Position numbers and translations under genes: made by a program. The notes below the pieces were generated by a model. It did not search any database and was not told where the DNA came from. It saw only the letters and a list, made by a program, of their open reading frames with translations. Positions 1 to 7,583 of a stretch of 64,000 bases of DNA are shown one piece after another. Origin of the DNA: Synechococcus sp. PCC 6312 (lineage in GTDB: Bacteria > Cyanobacteriota > Cyanobacteriia > Thermosynechococcales > Thermosynechococcaceae); contig NC_019680.1 of the NCBI RefSeq assembly GCF_000316685.1, positions 2,047,501-2,111,500 of the forward strand, read 5' to 3'. Each line of letters begins with the position of its first letter. The first letter of the stretch is position 1.

Positions 1-1088
1 TCTTCGCTCAGAGTATCAACATCAAATCCTCCGACCGCTTCCAATGCTGCCCGCCGCACTACAAACGCACTCCCATAGCAAATGGCAGACTCGACGGCAT
101 CCCGCAAAACTTGATAATGGCGGGAAAATATTTCCACTTCCTGGGGCAGAGTATCAGTTAAGCCAAGGTTACGGGCTACAGGATCATGGTTATAAAAGCT
201 CTGATAGGTTTGCAAAAGGCCAACGGTTGCATCCGCAAAAAAGCCGACTGTCCGGGTTAAAAAATTACGGGTTGGCACAAAGTCAGCATCAAAGACCACC
301 ACCAGTTCCCCCTGGCAAAACTCCAGGCCATGATTGAGATTTCCAGCTTTGGCATGGAGATTATTAGGGCGCGTCAAATAATGACAGCCGAGAATGGCAG
401 CCAGTTCTCTCACCTCAGGGCGGCGGGTATCGTCTAGCAAAAAGATTTCAACGTTTTCATAATCCAAAGCCTGACACCCGACAATCGTTCGCTTGAGAAT
501 ATTCAGGGGTTCATCGTAGGTAGGAATTAAGATATCAACCTTGGGGGCATAAACCGCGGTCTGGATTGGGGCTAAGGATTGTTGGGACTGGAGATGAGGA
601 TCGGAGACCGGGTCAACCTTGGGGCGTTCATAAAGCAGCCAATTTAACTGCCAGGCTTGCCCGGCCAAAACCAACAATTCCAGGCCTAAGAAACCCACAC
701 TCACCACCGCAGCAGAGGGAGAGTCAAAGTTTAAGGTCGTCAGCACCCGCCACAAAACATAACGCACCAATAGAGCCAGGAGAATTGCCACCATCACTGC
801 CCGTGACCACAATTGGGGTTTGGGACACAATCGGGTCAAGCCCCAGGCCAGGCCCCAACATGAGAGGGGAATCAACCATAGATAAATCTCTGGTAGGCCG
901 GTAGTATCCAGCCAAACGAGAGGGACTTGGGCCTGAATAGTCCGACTGTGCAGGGGAGCTAAGAAACTAGCATCTGACCACCATTTCCACCAGAGCACCG
1001 CCAGGCCGCAGCCAATCGCCATTAGGCACCAAAGCCTTAGGGAAAAAAAAGGAATTGTCAGAGACCGGCGAGGAGAAGGAACAGTCAT
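1..1088 (-). CDS. Cellulose-synthase-like GT2 glycosyltransferase (3' end cut by window)
   Basis: Reading from ATG at 1088 towards the window edge gives about 362 residues without a stop; the C-terminal part lies outside the window. Four hydrophobic segments (about residues 16-35, 68-85, 97-116, 128-150) precede a cytoplasmic GT2 domain starting near DILIPTYDEP. The RYVLWR motif before the domain, the LLDDTRRPE segment, the metal-binding FDADFVP (DxD) and QTYQSFYNH fit the BcsA/CesA class of processive UDP-sugar transferases. The family makes beta-glucans such as cellulose at the plasma membrane. Another processive GT2 substrate is possible because the QxxRW motif lies outside the window. No SD is obvious before the start. 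A CRP-like site lies about 110 bp upstream. Confidence 0.85.
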   Translation of the reverse strand, partial: MTVPSPRRSLTIPFFSLRLWCLMAIGCGLAVLWWKWWSDASFLAPLHSRTIQAQVPLVWLDTTGLPEIYLWLIPLSCWGLAWGLTRLCPKPQLWSRAVMVAILLALLVRYVLWRVLTTLNFDSPSAAVVSVGFLGLELLVLAGQAWQLNWLLYERPKVDPVSDPHLQSQQSLAPIQTAVYAPKVDILIPTYDEPLNILKRTIVGCQALDYENVEIFLLDDTRRPEVRELAAILGCHYLTRPNNLHAKAGNLNHGLEFCQGELVVVFDADFVPTRNFLTRTVGFFADATVGLLQTYQSFYNHDPVARNLGLTDTLPQEVEIFSRHYQVLRDAVESAICYGSAFVVRRAALEAVGGFDVDTLSE

Positions 1089-1197
1089 GGAGTTAAATAT
1101 CTCAAACAAACCAGCAGCCAGGTCAAACCCTACCAAACCTGTGGCATTTATGAGGCTGACGTTAGCTTCATTAGACCCCAAGCACTGAGGCGATAAC

Positions 1198-1213
1198 CAT
1201 GATAGTGATCACA
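1198..1213 (-). promoter_or_regulatory. Possible CRP/SyCRP1-like site upstream of the glycosyltransferase
   Basis: On the minus strand the sequence reads TGTGA-N6-TCATG, matching 8 of the 10 fixed positions of TGTGA-N6-TCACA. It sits about 110 bp upstream of the GT2 start. Short degenerate sites arise by chance, so this is only a candidate. Confidence 0.25.
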
Positions 1214-1315
1214 GGTTGATAGATTTGCACTTCATCAGGGCCAGGGTAACCCCCTCCTGGAATGACGTAAGAACTGTTCCGATGTTTCCTAGCCTAGGAG
1301 CATGGTGGAGATAGC

Positions 1316-1825
1316 CTAGAGTTGAAACTCTCCTTTAAGTTGGCTCACCCAGGCCTGGATGCGGGAGTCAGTTAGTTCCGCTTGATTATCCTCATCCAAA
1401 GCTAGACCCACAAACTTGCCATTTTTAACCGCCTTAGATTCATTAAAGTCATACCCCTCTGTGGGCCAATATCCCACCGTCTTGCCCCCCAAACGAGAGA
1501 TTTCTGCCTCTAAAATCCCCAGGGCATCCATAAAGTTGTCAGCATAGCCCACCTGATCCCCAGGCCCAAAGTAAGCCACCTGTTTGCCTGCAAAGTCAAG
1601 GTCAGCCAAGTCCAGGAAAAAAGCCTCCCAATCACTTTGGAGTTCGCCAATATTCCAAGTTGGACAGCCAATAATTAAGCAAGGGTAGTTGGCTAAATCA
1701 TCGGGGCTGGCCTGGGCAATATCCTGCACCTCCACCACATCCCCACCCCAGGCCTGGGCAATTCTCTCGGCAATATCGGCCGTGTTTCCCATCTGAGAGC
1801 CATAAAACAAACCAATTTTCGTCAT
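1316..1825 (-). CDS. isiB: Flavodoxin IsiB
   Basis: This 169-residue protein is a long-chain flavodoxin that replaces ferredoxin as an FMN electron carrier from photosystem I under iron starvation. The phosphate-binding loop is near the N terminus (LFYGSQMGNT, residues 7-16); the usual Thr of the loop (TGNT) is Met here. The FMN-flanking PTWNIGELQSDW segment and the long-chain insertion are present. The start has a good SD (GGAG, about 9 nt upstream). It lies 106 bp downstream of isiA on the same strand, the classic isiAB order, so it is probably co-transcribed and Fur-controlled. Confidence 0.95.
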   Translation of the reverse strand: MTKIGLFYGSQMGNTADIAERIAQAWGGDVVEVQDIAQASPDDLANYPCLIIGCPTWNIGELQSDWEAFFLDLADLDFAGKQVAYFGPGDQVGYADNFMDALGILEAEISRLGGKTVGYWPTEGYDFNESKAVKNGKFVGLALDEDNQAELTDSRIQAWVSQLKGEFQL

Positions 1826-1931
1826 CTAAATTTCTCCAAATACAACTCATTGATCAGGCAAAAGTTAAAAGCAAAATCTAAACCTGAAAATCTAGAGATT
1901 TACTTCTAGCTTCTGCCTCATTCCTGGCTAC

Positions 1932-3032
1932 CTAAACATCGCTAATGGCATCAATGGCCTGGGAGATGCGCCGAAAATCAAACCCCATCGCCCGTAAAGC
2001 GTGCCAGAGATGACCTTGAAGGAAAAAGAATGCCAAGAAGAAATGGGCATTAGCCAACCAGGCCCGGGCCGTGTGTACGCCATAGGGTAAATCCGTCGCA
2101 GTGTCAGCAAAGTAGGGACAAATCCCCAGCCGAATTTCTAAGGGCGGGCCGTAAAACTCCGCAGGATAGGCCAGGGTGTTGACCGCACAAAAATAAGCTG
2201 CTACAAAACCAGCCAAGGCAATCCCCCCCAAGGAATAGGACAGAATTGCTTCTCCCGAAAAAATAAGCACTTTGCGGGCCCAGGGTAAGGGGGGAACTAA
2301 GATATGCCAAACTCCGCCCCCAATGAGCAACAAGCCCACATAAATATGTCCACCAACTAAATCTTCAAGGCTACTAATGCTCGCAAAGTGGGTTTGATAA
2401 CTGTAGATCACTAGGGGGTCAAGGGTCGGTTGGCTAATGATGCGGACGGTTTCCGTGGTGGCATCGTAGAGTCCGCCCCAATACATGGCCTTAGCCACGA
2501 GCAATAAAGCTCCAGCCCCCAAAAAGAGCAGATGATGGCCGAGAATAATCCCTAACTGCTTGGGATCATCCCAGGCAAAATGAAAGCGGCGGGCCTGGCC
2601 TTTAGCAGTTTCAAGACTTTCAGGTGCTCGCAGAAGATGGAACAGTGCCCCCGCCCCCAAGACCGCCGAAGCAATCAGATGCACAACCCCAACCACAAAA
2701 TAGGGATAGGTATCTGTGACTTGTCCACCATCGCCCAGCCCCAGGCCCAGGGTGGCCAAATGCGGTAGCAGAATCAGGCCCTGCTCCCCCATCGGTTGAC
2801 TGGCATCAAACAGGGAAATTTCATAGAGGGTAAACGCCCCGGCCCAAAAAACCGTGAGTGCCGCTTGGGCCACATGGGCCGAAATAAACAACCCAGACTT
2901 TTCCGCAAAGCGCGCATTACCGGCCCACCAGTCATAGTTAACGGTTGCCTGGCCATAGGTCTGCATCCCAGCACTAGCAGTTATGGGTCTGGGTGGGGAT
3001 GATCCAGGTAAGGGATCCGTTGCCATAGTCAT
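1932..3032 (-). CDS. isiA: Iron-stress chlorophyll-binding protein IsiA (CP43')
   Basis: A six-helix chlorophyll a antenna protein of the CP43/Pcb family. It forms rings around photosystem I under iron limitation and also dissipates energy. The conserved blocks [56 protein letters not shown], and [17 protein letters not shown] are all present, as is the C-terminal [13 protein letters not shown]. The large lumenal loop of true CP43 is missing, as expected. ATG at 3032 is preceded by GAGGTG, so it is preferred to the GTG at 3047. This start gives about 22 extra residues before the MQTYG at which typical IsiA begins (internal ATG at 2966). Confidence 0.96.
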   Translation of the reverse strand: MTMATDPLPGSSPPRPITASAGMQTYGQATVNYDWWAGNARFAEKSGLFISAHVAQAALTVFWAGAFTLYEISLFDASQPMGEQGLILLPHLATLGLGLGDGGQVTDTYPYFVVGVVHLIASAVLGAGALFHLLRAPESLETAKGQARRFHFAWDDPKQLGIILGHHLLFLGAGALLLVAKAMYWGGLYDATTETVRIISQPTLDPLVIYSYQTHFASISSLEDLVGGHIYVGLLLIGGGVWHILVPPLPWARKVLIFSGEAILSYSLGGIALAGFVAAYFCAVNTLAYPAEFYGPPLEIRLGICPYFADTATDLPYGVHTARAWLANAHFFLAFFFLQGHLWHALRAMGFDFRRISQAIDAISDV

Positions 3033-3254
3033 AGAGATACACCTCACTAATGAGAATAGTTTTGATCAATTTTGGGAAGCCGCTCAAATCCGTTTTGACA
3101 AAGAAGGATAACTGACAATTCCGTCCCCCTTGGACAGCCCTGAAAATAATCGAGATCAAGGCACAAAATGAAACCCCTCGGTGTGAACCCAGGCTTTTCG
3201 ATGTAATTCAGTCTTAGGAGACGCGAATTTAGGAGAGAACAATTATCCTTCTAT

Positions 3255-3269
3255 TGAAATAGATTCTCA
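3255..3269. promoter_or_regulatory. Fur-box-like palindrome upstream of isiA (proximal)
   Basis: TGAAATAGATTCTCA matches 11 of 15 positions of the 7-1-7 Fur consensus TGATAATGATTATCA. It is flanked by ATTGA/TCAAT symmetry at 3253-3271. It sits about 220 bp upstream of the isiA start in an AT-rich promoter region, where Fur repression of isiAB is expected from other cyanobacteria. Confidence 0.5.
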
Positions 3270-3301
3270 ATAACTTCTAGGCAATATCCTAAGACATTAA
3301 A

Positions 3302-3316
3302 TGCGATTAATTATCA
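3302..3316. promoter_or_regulatory. Fur-box-like site upstream of isiA (distal)
   Basis: TGCGATTAATTATCA also matches 11 of 15 positions of the 7-1-7 Fur consensus. Its centre is 47 bp from that of the proximal site. The rest of the 3033-3561 spacer is AT-rich and holds no gene that I can support. Confidence 0.4.
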
Positions 3317-3561
3317 ATAAAGATGTAACTTTTTATTAAGAATGTGGTAATAAGACCGGCCAAGACAGAAGTTGGGGGATTGGTGGTGCGCTTAATAATT
3401 CTTCATCTCTCAGGTTAAGAATTACCCCGAAAGCAGGATTGACAACTGTCCAGGTGATAAGTTTAGGCCATAAAGTTCTACTTAAAACTTCCGCACGAAC
3501 CAAGGTTGGGTTTTAAGTCAGAAAAGGTTCTCAAACGTTGAGGTACTGGAGGCAAACTGTT

Positions 3562-3771
3562 ATGGCTGGTCAACTCCCGGTCTTAAGTCGCACAGCCCGG
3601 CTAACACAACCCGTTGTTGGCAATCGAAAACTGTTGCTCTTAATCACCGTCAACACCCTAATTGTTTTTCTGGGCTATTTTGCCTATCGGACTGGCCTAG
3701 AACGGGCCCAACATCCTGCTTTTCGGGATGCCCCTAATGTGACCCATCCTTACCAAGAGTTTAAGCCTTAG
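3562..3771 (+). CDS. Small single-pass membrane protein, unknown
   Basis: A 69-residue protein starting at ATG 3562 with a strong SD (GGAGG, about 10 nt upstream); the upstream TTG at 3538 lacks such support. A polar, basic N terminus is followed by one hydrophobic helix (about residues 24-41, KLLLLITVNTLIVFLGYF). A short polar tail contains NVTHPYQEF. It resembles the small membrane proteins attached to thylakoid complexes in size and layout, but I do not recognise the family. It lies 91 bp upstream of pheS on the same strand and could share its transcript. Confidence 0.7.
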   Translation: MAGQLPVLSRTARLTQPVVGNRKLLLLITVNTLIVFLGYFAYRTGLERAQHPAFRDAPNVTHPYQEFKP

Positions 3772-3862
3772 GCTACCCCGACCTGCTTGACCAAGAAGCT
3801 CGCTCCAATGCAGTCGAGAGAGACCAGTGCGGTAGAGTAGAAACAGTGATTGCCGCAAACCG

Positions 3863-4873
3863 ATGACCTCCCCTGTAATTGACTTGGCTGCCTTAGAAAA
3901 ACAACTCAATGATCTACAAACTACGGCCATTGCTGGTATTAAGGCGGCCCAGGCCCTAGGGGAACTTGAGCAACTGCGGATTGGCTATCTCGGCAAAAAG
4001 GGGCAACTCTCCATCATTTTGGGGGCAATGGGTAAACTTCCCCCTGCTGATCGGCCCCGTCTAGGCGCGTTGGCTAACATTCTCAAAGATGAGGTTCAGG
4101 CCAGTCTTGAGCAAAAAAAAGCAGCCCTCCAAACGGCCCAAATCGAAGCTCAACTCGCCGCCGAAACCCTTGATGTCACGATGCCAGGTTGTTACCGTCC
4201 CCAAGGACGAATTCATCCCCTCAATGCCACCATGGATCGAATTATTGATATTTTCATTGGCCTGGGCTACATGGTGGATGAAGGGCCGGAAATGGAAACA
4301 GACTATTACAACTTCCAAGCCCTGAACACCCCCCCAGATCATCCGGCCCGGGATATGCAGGATACCTTTTATTTACCCGATGGGAACCTCCTCAGGACTC
4401 ACACCTCATCGATCCAAATTCGCCACATGGAGTTAAATGATCCTCCCATCCGTCTGATTGCCCCTGGCCGGTGTTTTCGTCGTGATACCGAAGATGCGAC
4501 CCATGCCGCCGTGTTTCATCAGTTGGAAATTTTGGCCATTGATGAGGGGTTAACGTTTACGGACTTGAAGGGAACGGTGAAGTCTTTCTTGATGGAAATT
4601 TTTGGTGATGTTCCAATTCGTTTCCGGGCCAGTTACTTCCCCTTTACCGAGCCTTCTGCTGAGGTGGATGTGGAATGGAATGGTCGTTGGCTGGAGGTGA
4701 TGGGGTGCGGCATGGTGGATCCCAATGTCCTCAAAAATGTCGGCTACGATCCGGAAATATATAGCGGTTTTGCGGCTGGCCTGGGAATTGAGCGGTTTAC
4801 GATGGTTCTGCACCAAATTGATGACATTCGCCGCCTCTATAGCAGTGATCTCCGTTTTCTTCAACAATTTTAA
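3863..4873 (+). CDS. pheS: Phenylalanine--tRNA ligase alpha subunit
   Basis: This is the catalytic subunit of the alpha2-beta2 PheRS, which charges tRNA-Phe in the cytoplasm. The 336-residue length is typical. The N-terminal coiled coil (about residues 1-90) is followed by the class II core. The core shows [10 protein letters not shown], motif 2 around [13 protein letters not shown] and motif 3 around [11 protein letters not shown]. No pheT is adjacent; separated pheS and pheT are common in cyanobacteria. No obvious SD precedes the ATG. Confidence 0.97.
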   Translation: MTSPVIDLAALEKQLNDLQTTAIAGIKAAQALGELEQLRIGYLGKKGQLSIILGAMGKLPPADRPRLGALANILKDEVQASLEQKKAALQTAQIEAQLAAETLDVTMPGCYRPQGRIHPLNATMDRIIDIFIGLGYMVDEGPEMETDYYNFQALNTPPDHPARDMQDTFYLPDGNLLRTHTSSIQIRHMELNDPPIRLIAPGRCFRRDTEDATHAAVFHQLEILAIDEGLTFTDLKGTVKSFLMEIFGDVPIRFRASYFPFTEPSAEVDVEWNGRWLEVMGCGMVDPNVLKNVGYDPEIYSGFAAGLGIERFTMVLHQIDDIRRLYSSDLRFLQQF

Positions 4874-5551
4874 TGATAATGGAAACCCAAGAAATTAAAA
4901 TCTGAGTTGACGCAGCATTGGCAGATTGGGTTAAGGCGGCAACTCTTAAAATAAGTCATGCAAGAACGGAGTTAAAGTGCCGAGGCCGATAACCTAACGT
5001 AGAAACTAATCACTAAGATTTTGAGCGACTCATAACCTATGTTTATTTTCAGAGGCTAGCATCATTATCAATGCATTTATCTTGGCAAGAAGTACAGTGA
5101 CTCAAGCCCCACAATAGCCTTTATTATTAGCCTTACTGGAACTATCGTCAAAACTTAATTCAGTCCTATAGTACGAAAAAATTTAAGCTATTGCTGTGGC
5201 CAAATAAGAGAATTTTCTGCAAGTTTTTATCGAGATCTAAAAATTATCAAAGTTAATTTAGTAAAGCTTGTAGTGATTGAGTCAATATTGGCAATTGCAG
5301 AAAAACTGATAAGTCTCGTGTAGAGGCTTACATTAAAAATAGAGATATTTTATGAGCCTTGTAAAATATCAGAAACCTGCTGTATCGATTCTTCAGACTG
5401 TCTCTCTCATCAACAATTCACCCTCGCCAGATCAGTTCAGAAAAGTTTGTCTAACGCTAGGAATCTAAGCGATGAACAGTGTGGTACTCTTGCCATAATC
5501 CCCAGGCGATGGGCAGGAGTTAATCCAAGTTACGTTAAGGATGAGAGTCTT
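4874..5551. other. AT-rich intergenic region without a recognisable gene
   Basis: About 680 bp between pheS and the ParA gene, visibly richer in A+T than its neighbours. It has stop codons in all frames. I saw no tRNA, no hairpin followed by a T run and no convincing short gene. It probably carries the ParA promoter. Confidence 0.5.
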
Positions 5552-6193
5552 GTGAGTACGCCACGTCTATTGGTTGTTTTGAATGGGAAGGGCGGAGTCG
5601 GGAAAACCACAACAGCCATCAATTTAGCCGCCACCTTTGCTGAAACCCAGAAAGTTCTTTTGGTAGATGCAGATCCGCAGGCCTCGGCCACTTGGTGGTT
5701 TCAACGGCATGGCTTACCCATGGATTTTGATTTGGCTCAGGAACAAGACCCCAAGCTCCTGGGTAAAGTGCGGCAACTCCCCAACTATGACTTGGTTGTG
5801 GTAGATACCCCCCCCTCCCTATCTGCCAACTCCCTGGCCGCCGTTGTTCCCATCGCCGATTATCTCCTCCTGCCCACCCAACCCGCCCCCATTGACCTTG
5901 CGGCCCTGATTGAGACGATTAAAGCCATTGTTCAGCCTAGTCACGTCCCCCATCGCGTTCTATTAACCCAAGTAGATCCCCGCAGCATTCCCGAAGCCCT
6001 AGAAGCCCAAAATACGCTCCTCCAACTGGGTATTGCCACCTGTCATGCTTTTATTCGTTCCTACAAAGCCCACCAACGGGCGGCCCTGGATGGAGTCCCC
6101 ATTACCCAGTGGAAAGGTAATCATGCCAAAGAAGCCACTGCCGATTATCGCCGCGTTGCCGATGAAATCCAAAGAGATTGGCGCACAGCTTAA
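5552..6193 (+). CDS. Orphan ParA/MinD-family ATPase
   Basis: A 213-residue deviant Walker A ATPase. The P loop KGGVGKTT lies near residue 12, the switch region includes [14 protein letters not shown], and Walker B is VVVDTPPS. The family moves cargo (plasmids, chromosomes, carboxysomes, chemoreceptors) over the nucleoid by ATP-driven dimerisation. GTG at 5552 is preferred because it falls just before the P loop, as in the family, and follows a purine-rich stretch. The upstream TTG would add 35 residues unlike ParA. No parB or cargo adaptor lies next to it, so the cargo is unknown. A McdA-like role is possible but unsupported here. Confidence 0.85.
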   Translation: MSTPRLLVVLNGKGGVGKTTTAINLAATFAETQKVLLVDADPQASATWWFQRHGLPMDFDLAQEQDPKLLGKVRQLPNYDLVVVDTPPSLSANSLAAVVPIADYLLLPTQPAPIDLAALIETIKAIVQPSHVPHRVLLTQVDPRSIPEALEAQNTLLQLGIATCHAFIRSYKAHQRAALDGVPITQWKGNHAKEATADYRRVADEIQRDWRTA

Positions 6194-6350
6194 CAACTGA
6201 AAGCCGTCAACATTCATAAAACAGCAACCAAAGTTAAATCATTGTTGCGTAACTCTGAGGCTTCCTAAGCTTTAGCGATAAACTGATCAAATAGGCAGAC
6301 AGTTTCCGCTGCCCTCTGCCCCTAAACTATTGCCACCTGATTTCTAAACC

Positions 6351-7523
6351 ATGCTCAATCCCAACCTGGATGCTATTCAACTAGAAAAAGACGAGTACGA
6401 ACGCTATTCTCGACATTTGATTTTGCCGGAAGTAGGCTTAGATGGCCAAAAACGCTTGAAGGCGGCGCGAGTGCTCTGTATTGGGACAGGGGGCCTGGGT
6501 TCACCCCTCCTCCTCTACCTAGCAGCGGCTGGCATTGGGCATCTGGGGATTGTTGATTTTGACATTGTGGATAGCTCCAACCTGCAACGCCAGGTCATTC
6601 ACGGCACATCCTGGGTCGGTAAACCAAAGATTGAGTCTGCTAAAAATCGGATTTTAGAAATTAATCCCCGTTGTCAAGTCGAGCTTTACCCAACCCGCCT
6701 AAGTGCCGCCAATGCGCTGCAAATTGTTGAACAATACGACATTGTGGTGGATGGGACAGATAATTTTCCAACTCGGTACCTCGTTAACGATGCCTGTGTC
6801 CTCCTGAACAAACCGAATGTCTATGGCTCGATTTTTCGGTTTGAGGGCCAGGCCACCGTCTTTAACTATGAAGATGGCCCCAATTATCGGGATCTCTATC
6901 CAGAGCCACCGCCCCCAGGCCTGGTTCCCTCCTGCGCCGAAGGTGGGGTTTTGGGGATTCTCCCAGGCATTATTGGGGTGATTCAAGCCACCGAAACCAT
7001 CAAGATCATTCTTGGGCAGGGGACAACCCTGAGTGGCCGTTTGCTGTTATTTAATGCTTTGGATATGAAATTCCGGGAATTACGACTGCGGCCTAACCCC
7101 GTCCGCCCCGTCATTAAGGAGTTGATTGACTACGAAGAGTTTTGTGGAATTTCCCAGGCCAAGGCAGAAGAGGCTAAACAAATGGCAGAGATGCAGGAAA
7201 TAACGGTCACCGAATTAAAACAACTCTTGGATAGCGATGTCGATGACTATCTCTTAATTGATGTCCGTAATCCCAATGAGTACGAAATTGCCCGCATCCC
7301 CGGTGCTGTGCTGATCCCGCTGCCAGAGATTGAAAATGGAGCGGGAGTCGCCAAGGTTAAAGAGCTGCTGAACGGTCATCGCCTGATTGCCCACTGTAAG
7401 ATGGGAGGACGTTCTGCCAAAGCCTTGGGAATTCTCAACCAGGCCGGCATCCCTGGAACAAATGTCAAAGGCGGGATCAATGCCTGGAGTCAGGACGTTG
7501 ACCCTTCTGTCCCCACTTACTAA
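6351..7523 (+). CDS. moeB: MoeB/MoeZ-type adenylyltransferase with rhodanese domain
   Basis: Residues 1-250 form a ThiF/E1-like domain that adenylates the C terminus of a ubiquitin-like sulfur carrier (MoaD or ThiS type). It has RYSRHLILPEVG, the nucleotide loop GTGGLGSP and GTDNFPTRYLVND. Residues 285-390 form a rhodanese domain with the active-site loop CKMGGRS, which carries the persulfide. The 390-residue two-domain protein is the usual cyanobacterial form for molybdopterin and possibly thiamine or thiouridine sulfur transfer. The E1 CxxC zinc motifs of E. coli MoeB are not evident. Confidence 0.93.
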   Translation: MLNPNLDAIQLEKDEYERYSRHLILPEVGLDGQKRLKAARVLCIGTGGLGSPLLLYLAAAGIGHLGIVDFDIVDSSNLQRQVIHGTSWVGKPKIESAKNRILEINPRCQVELYPTRLSAANALQIVEQYDIVVDGTDNFPTRYLVNDACVLLNKPNVYGSIFRFEGQATVFNYEDGPNYRDLYPEPPPPGLVPSCAEGGVLGILPGIIGVIQATETIKIILGQGTTLSGRLLLFNALDMKFRELRLRPNPVRPVIKELIDYEEFCGISQAKAEEAKQMAEMQEITVTELKQLLDSDVDDYLLIDVRNPNEYEIARIPGAVLIPLPEIENGAGVAKVKELLNGHRLIAHCKMGGRSAKALGILNQAGIPGTNVKGGINAWSQDVDPSVPTY

Positions 7524-7583
7524 AACCTTTGTTCCCATTGCCCTTGTAACTGGTCGCCCCACTTACCCCCGTAGTTCTTAACT

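Noticed and set aside
5447-5551. TTG-initiated N-terminal extension of ParA
   Set aside because: It adds 35 residues not seen in ParA, and GTG 5552 fits the family start.
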